A DNA stretch of 64,000 nt from Flavobacterium sp. xlx-214. GTDB taxonomy: Bacteria > Bacteroidota > Bacteroidia > Flavobacteriales > Flavobacteriaceae. Under the pieces are notes generated by a model. It made no database searches. It was not told where the DNA came from and worked only from the letters and a program-made list of their open reading frames with translations. Position numbers and translations under genes: made by a program. The stretch's first letter is position 1; each line of letters opens with the position of its first letter. Shown here piece after piece: positions 45,808 through 55,718 of this stretch. Location of the stretch: contig NZ_CP059431.1 in NCBI RefSeq assembly GCF_013874595.1, forward strand, positions 682,001 through 746,000. Reading direction: 5' to 3'.

Positions 45808-47267
45808 AAAAATTAAAAGACATATTATATCGCGTATCGCTTGATGCTGTTAGAGGTACTACAGATGTAGTTATTTCTGATATTGTCTTTGATTCAAGAA
45901 AAGTGACTCCAAGTTCGGCTTTCATCGCTCAAAAAGGTACTTTATCAAACGGGCACGATTACATAGAAAAAGCCATTGAATTAGGTGCTATTGCTGTTAT
46001 ATATGAAGACAATCCTGCAACTTTTCACGAAGGTATTACCTATGTAAAAGTAGACGATGCAAATGATGCGTTAGCACATATATCAGCTAATTTTTTTGAC
46101 AATCCATCATCAAAATTAACTTTAGTAGGCGTAACAGGCACAAACGGTAAAACTACCATTGCTACTTTATTACATCAATTATTTACGAAAGCAGGCTATA
46201 AAGTAGGTTTATTATCTACAGTGAAAATTTTAGTAGGCGACACAACTTATCCAGCAACACACACTACACCAGATTCTATTACCATTAATCGTTTTTTAAA
46301 CCAAATGGTACAAGAAGGATGTACGCATTGCTTTATGGAAGTTAGCTCGCACGGCATTGCACAAAAACGCACAGCTGCTTTAGATTTTAAAGGAGGCATT
46401 TTTACTAATTTATCACACGATCATTTAGATTATCATAAAACATTTGCAGAATACCGCAACGTAAAAAAATCATTTTTTGATTCATTAGCCAAAACTTCTT
46501 TTGCCATTAGTAATGCCGATGACAAAAACGGTGCTTTTATGTTGCAAAATTGTTCTGCGAAAAAAGTAATGTACAGCATTCAGAATGTTGCCGACATCAA
46601 TGGAAAAATCATTGAAAGTCAGTTTAACGGTATGTTGCTTAATATTAACCATCACGAAGTTTGGGTGCAACTAATCGGTAAATTTAACGCATCTAATTTA
46701 TTAGCTATTTATGCAACCGCAACTGAGTTAGGTTTAACCCAAGAAGAAGTTTTGTTGCATTTAAGCACCTTAAAAAGTGTTTCAGGTCGCTTTCAATTCA
46801 TTGTATCGCCAAGTAAAATCACAGCCATTGTTGATTATGCACACACACCCGATGCCTTAGAAAATGTACTAAAAACCATAACTGAAATTCGCACATTAAA
46901 CGAACAGTTAATTACAGTCGTAGGTTGTGGCGGTAATAGAGACAAAGAAAAACGACCAGTTATGGCGCGTATTGCAACAGAAATGAGCGATACGGTTATT
47001 TTTACATCAGACAACCCGCGTAACGAAGATCCGTATGAAATTTTAAAAGATATGGAAGCAGGTGTTGAAGCGCAAAATACCAACCGTTACATTACAATTG
47101 AAGACCGCCACCAAGCTATAAAAACGGCTTGTAAAATGGCAAATGCAGGCGATATTATTTTAATTGCCGGCAAAGGTCACGAAGATTACCAAGAAATTAA
47201 AGGAGTAAAACATCACTTTAACGATTTAGAAGAAGTGATTCAATTTTTAAACGAATTCAATAAGTAA
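45804..47267 (+). CDS. murE: UDP-MurNAc-tripeptide synthetase MurE
   Basis: This 487-residue ligase adds the third stem-peptide amino acid. The ATP loop is VTGTNGKTTIATL, with SHGIAQKRTAALDF and the Mur-ligase C-terminal domain following. The motif SDNPRNEDP matches the DNPR signature of meso-diaminopimelate-specific enzymes. The start is TTG, overlapping the previous stop in TTGA. No ATG occurs for well over a hundred residues downstream, and the conserved N-terminus (KDILYRVSLDAVRGTT) begins right there. Confidence 0.96.
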   Translation: MKKLKDILYRVSLDAVRGTTDVVISDIVFDSRKVTPSSAFIAQKGTLSNGHDYIEKAIELGAIAVIYEDNPATFHEGITYVKVDDANDALAHISANFFDNPSSKLTLVGVTGTNGKTTIATLLHQLFTKAGYKVGLLSTVKILVGDTTYPATHTTPDSITINRFLNQMVQEGCTHCFMEVSSHGIAQKRTAALDFKGGIFTNLSHDHLDYHKTFAEYRNVKKSFFDSLAKTSFAISNADDKNGAFMLQNCSAKKVMYSIQNVADINGKIIESQFNGMLLNINHHEVWVQLIGKFNASNLLAIYATATELGLTQEEVLLHLSTLKSVSGRFQFIVSPSKITAIVDYAHTPDALENVLKTITEIRTLNEQLITVVGCGGNRDKEKRPVMARIATEMSDTVIFTSDNPRNEDPYEILKDMEAGVEAQNTNRYITIEDRHQAIKTACKMANAGDIILIAGKGHEDYQEIKGVKHHFNDLEEVIQFLNEFNK

Positions 47268-47270
47268 CCT

Positions 47271-48479
47271 ATGTTATACTACTTATTAAGATATTTAGAT
47301 TCTATTTTCGACTTCCCAGGAGCCGCGTTATACCAATTTATAACGTTTCGTTCTGGCGTAGCTTTTTTTCTATCGTTATTAATTTCAACCCTTTTTGGTA
47401 AAAAAATCATCAATTATTTACGCAGACAGCAAATTGGTGAATCAGTTCGTGAATTAGGTTTAGAAGGTCAAAACGAAAAAGCAGGTACACCAACAATGGG
47501 TGGTATCATTATTATTATGGCCACTTTAATACCTGTATTATTGTTAGCTAAGCTTGATAATATTTATGTTTTAGTATTGATATTGACAACCATTTGGATG
47601 GGTGTTATTGGTTTCTTAGACGATTATATTAAAGTATTCAAAAAAGATAAAGAAGGTTTAAAAGGACGATTTAAAGTTGTAGGACAAATTGGTTTAGGAA
47701 TTATAGTAGGAGCCATTTTTTACTTTCATCCCAACATCACCGTACGCGACACACCGAGTATTTTATTAGAAACCGGTGTAACCAGTAAGTTTGATATTAA
47801 GTCGACTACTACAACCATTCCGTTTTTTAAAGATAACGAGTTTAACTATGGTCAATTAATATCATGGATGGGCGATGGTTATGAAAATTACGTTTGGTTA
47901 ATATTCATTCCAATTGTTATTTTCATTATTACAGCGGTATCAAACGGTGCCAATTTAACAGATGGTATTGATGGATTAGCCGCCGGAACATCCGCCATAA
48001 CCGTAGTTGCTTTGGGTATTTTCGCATTTGTTTCGGGTAACTTTATTTTTGCCAATTACCTCAACATTATGTACATACCCAATTCCGGAGAAATGACGGT
48101 TTACATAGCCGCCTTTGTAGGTGCACTGGTAGGTTTTCTCTGGTACAATGCCTACCCTGCGCAAGTATTTATGGGAGATACAGGTAGTTTAACCATTGGA
48201 GGTATTATTGCCGTTTTAGCCATTGCAGTGCGTAAAGAAATGTTGATTCCTGTATTATGTGGTATTTTCTTGGCAGAAAATTTATCAGTAGTAGTACAAG
48301 TCGCATATTTTAAATATACCAAACGAAAATACGGCGAGGGTCGCAGAATATTTCTAATGTCGCCATTACACCACCACTATCAAAAGAAAGGATATCACGA
48401 AAGTAAAATCGTTACCCGCTTTTGGATTGTAGGTATTTTCTTAGCCATTTTCTGTGTTATATCATTAAAATTAAGATAA
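47271..48479 (+). CDS. mraY: Phospho-MurNAc-pentapeptide transferase MraY
   Basis: This 402-residue inner membrane enzyme makes lipid I on undecaprenyl phosphate. It has about ten membrane segments. Catalytic and binding motifs are [43 protein letters not shown] and [13 protein letters not shown] loop of roughly 40 residues ([30 protein letters not shown] and on) makes it longer than the approximately 360-residue Escherichia coli enzyme. It lies between murE (3 bp) and murD (1 bp). Confidence 0.97.
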   Translation: MLYYLLRYLDSIFDFPGAALYQFITFRSGVAFFLSLLISTLFGKKIINYLRRQQIGESVRELGLEGQNEKAGTPTMGGIIIIMATLIPVLLLAKLDNIYVLVLILTTIWMGVIGFLDDYIKVFKKDKEGLKGRFKVVGQIGLGIIVGAIFYFHPNITVRDTPSILLETGVTSKFDIKSTTTTIPFFKDNEFNYGQLISWMGDGYENYVWLIFIPIVIFIITAVSNGANLTDGIDGLAAGTSAITVVALGIFAFVSGNFIFANYLNIMYIPNSGEMTVYIAAFVGALVGFLWYNAYPAQVFMGDTGSLTIGGIIAVLAIAVRKEMLIPVLCGIFLAENLSVVVQVAYFKYTKRKYGEGRRIFLMSPLHHHYQKKGYHESKIVTRFWIVGIFLAIFCVISLKLR

Positions 48480-48480
48480 C

Positions 48481-49812
48481 ATGCGGTTGGTAATTTTAGG
48501 TGCAGGAGAAAGCGGTGTTGGTACTGCTTTGTTAGGAAAACAAAAAGGATACGATGTTTTTGTTTCCGATTTTGGAGCCATTTCAGAAAAGTATCAAGAA
48601 GTTCTTAGAAAAAACACAATTGATTGGGAGCAGCAGCAACATACCGAAGCAAAAATTTTAAATGCCGATGTTGTTGTTAAAAGTCCGGGAATTCCAGACA
48701 AAGCACCCATCGTAAAAAAATTGCACGAGAAAGACATTAAAGTGATATCTGAAATTGAATTTGTATATCAATTTGCAGAAAACACATCCATTGCCATAAC
48801 AGGTAGTAACGGCAAAACCACCACTACCCTTTTAACCTATCATTTGTTAAAACAAGAAGGTTTAAATGTTGGCTTGGCAGGTAATATTGGCGAAAGCTAT
48901 GCAAAACAAGTAGCAACGCATCCTGACAAATTGTTTGTTTTAGAATTAAGCAGTTTTCAGTTAGACGGAAATATCGATTACAACCCGCATATCGCAGTAA
49001 TCACCAACATAAGTCCCGATCATTTAGATCGATACGATTACAAATACGACAATTACATTGCATCAAAATTTCGTATCACCGTGAATCAAACCGAAGAAGA
49101 TTATTTGATTTACGATGCAGACGATGAAGCCATAAATAATTGGTTAAAAAACAACACAACAAAAGCACAATTGGTTCCTTTTTCATTAACCAAAAAATTT
49201 GATAAAGGCGCTTATTTAGAAAACAACAACATTATAGCAATGATAAACAACGAAGAAATAACAGTTGCAGTAAACGAAATTGCAATAGAAGGCAAACACA
49301 ATTTAAAAAACGCTATGGCTGCTACTTTAGTTGCGCAAATGATGCGCGTTCGCAAACAAACAATTCGCGAAAGTTTATCAAATTTTCAAAATGCAGAACA
49401 TCGTTTAGAGAAAGTTGCTAAAATTAACAAAGTACAATACATCAACGATTCTAAAGCAACCAACGTTAACGCAACTTATTTTGCACTAGAAAGTATGACT
49501 GCACCAACTGTTTGGATTGTAGGTGGTGTTGATAAAGGAAACGATTACGATGAACTAATGAGCTTTGTACACGAAAAAGTAAAGGCTATTGTTTGTTTAG
49601 GAATTGATAACGAGAAAATAAAAAATGCTTTCGGTAGCATTGTTGATATTATGGTTGAAGCTACCTCTATGGCAGAAGCTGTAAAATTATCAGCACAATT
49701 TGCAGAAGAAGGTGATACCGTTTTATTATCACCAGCTTGCGCAAGTTTTGATTTATTTAAAAGCTACGAAGACCGTGGCGCACAATTTAAAAACGCAGTA
49801 CAAAATTTATAA
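48481..49812 (+). CDS. murD: UDP-MurNAc-L-alanine:D-glutamate ligase MurD
   Basis: This 443-residue enzyme has an N-terminal Rossmann-like domain (RLVILGAGESGVGTALLGKQKGYDVFVSD), the ATP loop AITGSNGKTTTTLL and the ligase motifs NISPDHLDRYDY and YINDSKATNVNAT. It acts before MurE in precursor assembly. Length is normal. It is the seventh gene of the dcw operon, 3 bp before ftsW. Confidence 0.97.
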   Translation: MRLVILGAGESGVGTALLGKQKGYDVFVSDFGAISEKYQEVLRKNTIDWEQQQHTEAKILNADVVVKSPGIPDKAPIVKKLHEKDIKVISEIEFVYQFAENTSIAITGSNGKTTTTLLTYHLLKQEGLNVGLAGNIGESYAKQVATHPDKLFVLELSSFQLDGNIDYNPHIAVITNISPDHLDRYDYKYDNYIASKFRITVNQTEEDYLIYDADDEAINNWLKNNTTKAQLVPFSLTKKFDKGAYLENNNIIAMINNEEITVAVNEIAIEGKHNLKNAMAATLVAQMMRVRKQTIRESLSNFQNAEHRLEKVAKINKVQYINDSKATNVNATYFALESMTAPTVWIVGGVDKGNDYDELMSFVHEKVKAIVCLGIDNEKIKNAFGSIVDIMVEATSMAEAVKLSAQFAEEGDTVLLSPACASFDLFKSYEDRGAQFKNAVQNL

Positions 49813-49815
49813 AAA

Positions 49816-51087
49816 ATGAGAAAGTTATTATCCCAATTTCAAGGAGATAAAGCTATTTGGGCCTATGTAATATTGCTGGCCCTGTTCTCGTTTATGCCTG
49901 TTTTTAGCGCAAGTACCAACTTGGTACACGTGGTAGGTACAGGTTCAATCATTGGGTTATTGTTCAAACATTTTGGTCATATCTTTGTAGGTATTGTCAT
50001 TATCTTTTTTGTACATCGCATCCCGTTTGATCGTTTAAAATTCATTGCCCCTATTGCTTGGATACCAGTTACTGCCTTATTGGTCATTACTTCTTTACAA
50101 GGAATGATGATTGGTGGTGCAAATGCAAGCCGTTGGTTAAAAATACCTTTGTTAAACATATCTTTTCAACCTTCGTCTTTAGGATGGATTGCTTTAATTG
50201 CTTATGTTTCATGGTTTTTATGGCGTTTTGCTGATGAAAAATACACTTTTGGTTGGTCGCTATTATGGTTAGGAGTTCCTATGGCTTTTATTGTAGGACC
50301 CATTCTTCCATCCAATTTATCAACCGCTGCTATAATATTATTCACCATTGCATTGTTGCTTTTTGTTGGAAAATATCCAACAAAGTACATGGCAAAAATA
50401 ATTGCAGCTGGTGCTATAATGATTGTATTTGCAATTGGTATGTTCAAAGCGTTTCCAGATTTGGCACCATCGCGTTACAAAACTTGGGAAGCTCGTTTTT
50501 CTAGATTTGGATCAGAAGATAAAGACGAAGATCGCTATCAAATTGAAAATGCTAAAATTGCCATTGCACAAGGACAAATGTTTGGTGTTGGTCCTGGAAA
50601 AAGTGTTCAAAAGAACTTTCTTCCTCAATCATCATCCGATTTTATTTATGCTATTATTGTTGAAGAATTTGGCTTTTTAGGAGGCATTACCATATTAATT
50701 GTATATGTATTATTGCTCTTACGCTTTTTAGTTGTCAGTAATCGCGCACCCAATTTGTTTGGTAAATATTTAGCCTTCGGACTCGGTTTTTCCATTGTCT
50801 TTCAAGCGTTTATTAACATGGGTGTAGCTGTAGAAATATTTCCTACAACAGGGCAACCCTTGCCATTGGTAAGCTCAGGAGGAACATCTATTTGGATGAC
50901 CTGTGTTTCGCTAGGAATTATCTTAAGTATTTCTAGAAAAGAAGATCAGGTAAAAGCGCAATTAGCAGATCAAGAACGAAAACAAGAAGAATTCAAACGC
51001 ATTTTAGAAGAACAACAGTTAGGAGAAGACGCAACATTAGATAAAGATTCAGAAGACAACCCAATTTTTGCGGTATTAAAAAAATAA
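49816..51087 (+). CDS. ftsW: Septal peptidoglycan polymerase FtsW
   Basis: This is a 423-residue SEDS-family glycosyltransferase with about ten membrane segments. Family motifs include [24 protein letters not shown], the [10 protein letters not shown] stretch, [50 protein letters not shown] and [17 protein letters not shown]. It ends in a charged cytoplasmic tail of about 55 residues ([16 protein letters not shown]). It works with the PASTA-type transpeptidase three genes upstream. Confidence 0.96.
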   Translation: MRKLLSQFQGDKAIWAYVILLALFSFMPVFSASTNLVHVVGTGSIIGLLFKHFGHIFVGIVIIFFVHRIPFDRLKFIAPIAWIPVTALLVITSLQGMMIGGANASRWLKIPLLNISFQPSSLGWIALIAYVSWFLWRFADEKYTFGWSLLWLGVPMAFIVGPILPSNLSTAAIILFTIALLLFVGKYPTKYMAKIIAAGAIMIVFAIGMFKAFPDLAPSRYKTWEARFSRFGSEDKDEDRYQIENAKIAIAQGQMFGVGPGKSVQKNFLPQSSSDFIYAIIVEEFGFLGGITILIVYVLLLLRFLVVSNRAPNLFGKYLAFGLGFSIVFQAFINMGVAVEIFPTTGQPLPLVSSGGTSIWMTCVSLGIILSISRKEDQVKAQLADQERKQEEFKRILEEQQLGEDATLDKDSEDNPIFAVLKK

Positions 51088-51089
51088 CT

Positions 51090-52184
51090 ATGAAAGCAAA
51101 TCCTAAATTTATAATTAGCGGCGGCGGTACAGGCGGACACATTTATCCGGCCATTGCTATTGCGAATGAAATTAAAGCGCAAATTCCTGCGGCTGAGATT
51201 TTGTTTGTGGGCGCTAAAGATAAAATGGAAATGCAGAAAGTACCAGCTGCGGGTTATGAAATAAAAGGATTATGGATTTCGGGCATTCAACGAAAAATTA
51301 CGTTAGATAATGCCATGTTTCCATTAAAATTTGTTTCTAGCTTACTTAAGTCGCGTAAAATTATCAAAGAGTTCAAACCCGATGTTGTAATTGGTACAGG
51401 TGGTTTTGCAAGCGGCGCAGTGGTAAAAGTAGCACAGCAAATGAACATTCCAACAGTAATACAAGAGCAAAATTCGTATCCTGGTATTACCAATAAAATG
51501 TTGGCTCCGAAAGCAAACGCTATTTGTGTGGCTTATGATGGTTTGGCAGTGTATTTTAAATCGAACAACATTACAAAAACAGGCAATCCTGTTCGCCAAG
51601 ATTTACTAACGATAGATACCAAACGCAGCGAAGCACAAACGTTTTACGGATTAAATCCTAACAAAAAAACAGTTGTTATTTTAGGTGGAAGTTTAGGTGC
51701 TCGCAGAATAAATCAGTTGGTAGAAAAGGAATTGTCTTTTTTTAAAGAGCAAAACGTTCAGGTAATTTGGCAATGCGGTAAGTTTTACATTAACGATTAC
51801 AAGAAATACCACAACAACAAAGATGTTTTTGTTTTCGATTTCATTGAACGAATGGATTTGTTGTTTGCAGCAGCCGATGTTATTGTTTCGCGTGCCGGCG
51901 CATCATCAGTTTCAGAATTAGCAATTGTAGGCAAACCAGTTATTTTTATTCCATCACCAAACGTTGCCGAAGATCATCAAACCAAAAATGCCAAAAGCAT
52001 TACCGATAAAAACGCAGCTGTTTTGTTGAAAGAAGCCGATTTAGACAGTCAGTTTCAAGAACAAATGCTACGCCTGTTAACAAACGATCAGGTTGCGGAG
52101 GCATTATCAAAAAACATTAAAACATTAGCATTACCAAATGCTACAAAAGATATAGTTAAACAAATTTTAAATTTAGTTCAGTAA
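51090..52184 (+). CDS. murG: N-acetylglucosaminyltransferase MurG
   Basis: This 364-residue peripheral membrane enzyme converts lipid I to lipid II. The N-terminal glycine loop is [19 protein letters not shown]. Further motifs are [25 protein letters not shown] and the UDP-GlcNAc site [35 protein letters not shown]. The stop codon overlaps the murC start by one base. Confidence 0.97.
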   Translation: MKANPKFIISGGGTGGHIYPAIAIANEIKAQIPAAEILFVGAKDKMEMQKVPAAGYEIKGLWISGIQRKITLDNAMFPLKFVSSLLKSRKIIKEFKPDVVIGTGGFASGAVVKVAQQMNIPTVIQEQNSYPGITNKMLAPKANAICVAYDGLAVYFKSNNITKTGNPVRQDLLTIDTKRSEAQTFYGLNPNKKTVVILGGSLGARRINQLVEKELSFFKEQNVQVIWQCGKFYINDYKKYHNNKDVFVFDFIERMDLLFAAADVIVSRAGASSVSELAIVGKPVIFIPSPNVAEDHQTKNAKSITDKNAAVLLKEADLDSQFQEQMLRLLTNDQVAEALSKNIKTLALPNATKDIVKQILNLVQ

Positions 52185-53539
52185 TGAATATTAAAGAAAT
52201 ACATAATGTTTTCTTTGTAGGTATCGGCGGTATTGGTATGAGTGCCATTGCCCGATACTTTAAACGTATGGGTAAAAATGTTGCCGGATACGACAAAACA
52301 CCTACGCATTTAACACATGAGTTAGAAACCGAAGGTATTGTTATTCATTACACAGATGATGTTGCACACATTACGGAAGAATACCGTGATAACAAGAACA
52401 CTTTAGTGGTTTATACACCAGCTGTTCCAAAACATCATACTGAACTAAATTATTTTCAAAACAACGGTTTTGCGGTTAAAAAACGTGCCGAAGTATTAGG
52501 AATCATCACGCAGAATAGTTTTTCGCTGGCAGTTGCAGGCACACACGGAAAAACAACCACATCAAGCATGTTGGCACATATTTTAGTACATGCAAATGCG
52601 CCTGTTACCGCTTTTTTAGGTGGTGTTGTAGAAGGATATGATTCTAACCTAATTGGTTCAGGTACCGAAGCAACCGTAGTTGAGGCTGATGAATTTGATC
52701 GCTCGTTTTTACATTTGCATCCAAACATTGCTTGTATTATTTCGGATGATGCTGATCATTTAGATATTTACGGAACGAATGACGCCATTAAATCATCGTT
52801 TGCTGAATTTGCTGCTAAAATTGATAATTCGGAACATTTATTCATAGCGCAAGGCATCAAAAACATAAATGGAACCGAAGTTTCAGTAAACGGATCTGCG
52901 GTTATTAACGCGTATAATTTACGTTTTGAAAATGGTAAACGTGTTTTCGATTTAGATTTTAAAGGCGAAATAATCAGTAATATAAAATTGTTAATGCCGG
53001 GCGAACACAATGTTTTAAATGCTTCGTTGGCTTTTTCAATGGCAAAAACCTATGGTTTAAGTAACGATGAAATAAAAGCAGGTTTAGATAGTTTTAAAGG
53101 AATTCGCAGACGTTTTTCGTTCAAAATAAACACCGAAAAATTGGTGATGATTGATGATTATGCTCATCATCCAACCGAGATAAACGCAGTAAGCCAAGCG
53201 GTACACGAAATGTACCCAAACCGAAACATTACAGCAGTGTTTCAACCTCATTTATTCTCTAGAACAAGAGATTTCATGGATGGATTTGCAGAAAGTTTAT
53301 CAACATTTAATGATGTAATTCTTCTGGACATCTACCCAGCACGCGAGTTGCCGATGGATGGTATCAATTCTGAAGTGTTAATAAATAAAATAAAATCGGC
53401 ACATAAAATTTTGCTGCCAAAAGAAGAAGTAGTATCTTTTTTATCAAAAAAAAGCCTTGATGTTTTATTAATTATTGGAGCAGGTGATATTGGAGAAATG
53501 GTAGATGAAATTAAGGAGATCTTAGAAAAAAATAATTAA
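52184..53539 (+). CDS. murC: UDP-MurNAc:L-alanine ligase MurC
   Basis: This 451-residue enzyme adds the first residue of the stem peptide. The start VFFVGIGGIGMSAIARYFKRMGKNVAGYD, the ATP loop VAGTHGKTTTSSML and the motifs VEADEFDRSF and MIDDYAHHPTEINAV are diagnostic. It overlaps murG in TAATG. No murB or ddl gene follows, unlike in many Proteobacteria; ftsQ comes next after 4 bp. Confidence 0.97.
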   Translation: MNIKEIHNVFFVGIGGIGMSAIARYFKRMGKNVAGYDKTPTHLTHELETEGIVIHYTDDVAHITEEYRDNKNTLVVYTPAVPKHHTELNYFQNNGFAVKKRAEVLGIITQNSFSLAVAGTHGKTTTSSMLAHILVHANAPVTAFLGGVVEGYDSNLIGSGTEATVVEADEFDRSFLHLHPNIACIISDDADHLDIYGTNDAIKSSFAEFAAKIDNSEHLFIAQGIKNINGTEVSVNGSAVINAYNLRFENGKRVFDLDFKGEIISNIKLLMPGEHNVLNASLAFSMAKTYGLSNDEIKAGLDSFKGIRRRFSFKINTEKLVMIDDYAHHPTEINAVSQAVHEMYPNRNITAVFQPHLFSRTRDFMDGFAESLSTFNDVILLDIYPARELPMDGINSEVLINKIKSAHKILLPKEEVVSFLSKKSLDVLLIIGAGDIGEMVDEIKEILEKNN

Positions 53540-53543
53540 GAAA

Positions 53544-54269
53544 ATGATAAAAAAAATCAATTGGTTCGATGTACTTTTGGGGCTTGTAATTGTCCTTATG
53601 GGGTCGTTACTTTTTTTTGCCAACGCAAGAAACAGCGCCCGCTACATTGAAAAAATTGATGTAAAATTATTAAGCTCTAACAATCACTTTATTACGCAAG
53701 ATATGGTTGAAAAATTAATTGTTCAAACCTTTCCTCGCGATTCAAAAATCATCAACAATGATTTAAACTTAAAGGCGATTGAAGACAAGCTGAACAAAAA
53801 TGCAATGATTGAACATTCTGATGTTTATGTAGATGTAGATGGAAAATTACATGCCGAAGTAACACAAAAAACAGCCATTGCAAGGGTTATAAATAATAAT
53901 CAAAGCTATTATTTAGACAACAAAGGCAACAAAATGCCTTTATCAAACCAGTTTAGCGCACATGTGCCCATAGTATTTGGGCAGATTAAAGATAAAAACA
54001 AAGAAGTTTTTGCAAAAATATTGAATGAAATTTATACAGACGATTTTTTAAAAACAACCATAACAGCTGTACAAATCAATGCAGATCAATCGTTAAATTT
54101 TACAGTACGCGATTATGATTACATTGTAGAATTTGGGCACATGAAAGATGTACAACGCAAGTTTGATAACTACAAAGCCTTTGTACATTATTCAAAAAAC
54201 GATACACTGATTGGTTATTACAAAAACGTTAATTTAAGATTTACAGAGCAAGTAGTTTGCACGAAATAA
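53544..54269 (+). CDS. ftsQ: Cell division protein FtsQ
   Basis: This is a 241-residue bitopic protein with a short cytoplasmic start, one membrane segment (WFDVLLGLVIVLMGSLLFFANA) and a periplasmic POTRA-like domain (YIEKIDVKLLSSNNHFITQDMVEKLIVQTFPRD) followed by beta-rich sequence. FtsQ-type proteins scaffold the divisome with FtsL. Identity rests on topology and position between murC and ftsA; sequence conservation across phyla is low. Confidence 0.92.
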   Translation: MIKKINWFDVLLGLVIVLMGSLLFFANARNSARYIEKIDVKLLSSNNHFITQDMVEKLIVQTFPRDSKIINNDLNLKAIEDKLNKNAMIEHSDVYVDVDGKLHAEVTQKTAIARVINNNQSYYLDNKGNKMPLSNQFSAHVPIVFGQIKDKNKEVFAKILNEIYTDDFLKTTITAVQINADQSLNFTVRDYDYIVEFGHMKDVQRKFDNYKAFVHYSKNDTLIGYYKNVNLRFTEQVVCTK

Positions 54270-54276
54270 AACGATT

Positions 54277-55698
54277 ATGAATAGAGAAAACATTGCTGTA
54301 GGATTAGATATTGGAACAACAAAAATTGTTGCAATGGTAGGTAAGAGAAACGAGTATGGAAAACTTGAAATTTTGGGCATTGGCAACGCTAAAAGCTTAG
54401 GTGTAAAACGTGGCGTTGTTAACAATATTACCCAAACCATTCAATCAATTCAACAGGCAGTGGCACAAGCTTCTACAGAAGCGGGTTGCAAAATTACCGA
54501 TGTTGTTTTAGGAATTGCAGGGCAGCATATTCGCAGCATACATCATCAAGAATACATTACACGTGATAAACCAGAAACAGTAATTTCTGAAGTAGATATT
54601 GAAAAACTAATTGGTCAGGTACAAAAATTAAACATGTTACCTGGTGAGGAAATCATCCATGTATTACCGCAAGAGTTTAAAGTTGATGAAGAAGGTGGTA
54701 TAAAAGAACCAATTGGTATGTACGGTCGCCGTTTAGAAGCAAGTTTTCACGTAGTTGTGGGGCAATCGGCTTCTATTCGCAATGCAGGTCGTTGTGTAAA
54801 AGATGCTGGTTTAGATTTATCAGGCTTAACATTAGAGCCATTAGCATCGGCTGATTCGGTTTTAAGCAAAGAAGAAAAAGAAGCAGGTGTAGCTTTAATT
54901 GATATAGGTGGTGGTACTACCGATTTAGCTATTTTTAAAGATGGTATTATTCGCCATACAGCTGTAATTCCTTTTGGAGGAAATGTAATTACAGAAGATA
55001 TTAAAGAAGGTTGTTCTATTATTGAAAAACAAGCAGAACAATTAAAAATACGTTTTGGATCGGCTTGGCCAGGAGAAAACAAAGACAACGAAATTGTTTC
55101 AATTCCAGGTTTAAGAGGTCAGGAAGCAAAAGAAATTTCATTAAAAAATCTATCTAAAATCATTCACGCACGTGTGGTTGAAATTATCGATATGGTTTTT
55201 TCGGAAATCAAAGCATATGGATACGACAATCCTCGTAAAAAATTAATTGCAGGAATTGTTTTAACAGGTGGTGGATCAGAATTGAAACACATCAAACAAT
55301 TGGTAGAGTACATTACAGGAATTGACACTAGAATTGGTTTTCCTAACGAGCATATTTCAGGAGAATCAGCAAAATTAGTATCAAGACCTTTATATGCTAC
55401 AGCAGTTGGTTTAATGATGGAAAGCGACATTAACAATTTACGTAGCAGATTGTATGTACAAGAACATCCAACCAATATCAAAATTCAACCAAAGGCAGAA
55501 CCTTTAGGAACACCTGTTGAAGCTGGCAAAGTAGATTTACATATTAATACTATTAGCGATAAAGCACAGCAAGTAGAGCAAACAGATAACCAAGAAATTC
55601 AAGTAGATGTAGAACCAGGAACATCGGCTTATATTGAAAACCGTTTCTTAGGAAAATTTATAAAGAAGTTTAAAGATTTTATTGACAAAGCAGAGTAA
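54277..55698 (+). CDS. ftsA: Cell division protein FtsA
   Basis: This 473-residue actin-like ATPase tethers FtsZ to the membrane. Phosphate 1 motif is VGLDIGTTKIVAMVG, phosphate 2 is ALIDIGGGTTDLAIFKDG, and the adenosine motif is GIVLTGGGSELKHIKQLVEY. The C-terminal amphipathic helix RFLGKFIKKFKDFIDKAE is the membrane anchor, joined by a linker of roughly 60 residues. It lies 20 bp upstream of ftsZ. Confidence 0.97.
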   Translation: MNRENIAVGLDIGTTKIVAMVGKRNEYGKLEILGIGNAKSLGVKRGVVNNITQTIQSIQQAVAQASTEAGCKITDVVLGIAGQHIRSIHHQEYITRDKPETVISEVDIEKLIGQVQKLNMLPGEEIIHVLPQEFKVDEEGGIKEPIGMYGRRLEASFHVVVGQSASIRNAGRCVKDAGLDLSGLTLEPLASADSVLSKEEKEAGVALIDIGGGTTDLAIFKDGIIRHTAVIPFGGNVITEDIKEGCSIIEKQAEQLKIRFGSAWPGENKDNEIVSIPGLRGQEAKEISLKNLSKIIHARVVEIIDMVFSEIKAYGYDNPRKKLIAGIVLTGGGSELKHIKQLVEYITGIDTRIGFPNEHISGESAKLVSRPLYATAVGLMMESDINNLRSRLYVQEHPTNIKIQPKAEPLGTPVEAGKVDLHINTISDKAQQVEQTDNQEIQVDVEPGTSAYIENRFLGKFIKKFKDFIDKAE

Positions 55699-55718
55699 AA
55701 AGAAAAACACCGCAACAT

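Noticed and set aside
52184..54269. Missing murB/ddl as evidence of a deletion in the dcw operon
   Set aside because: As far as I recall, the murG-murC-ftsQ order without these genes is normal in Bacteroidota. Spacing is tight (4 bp) and no scar is seen.
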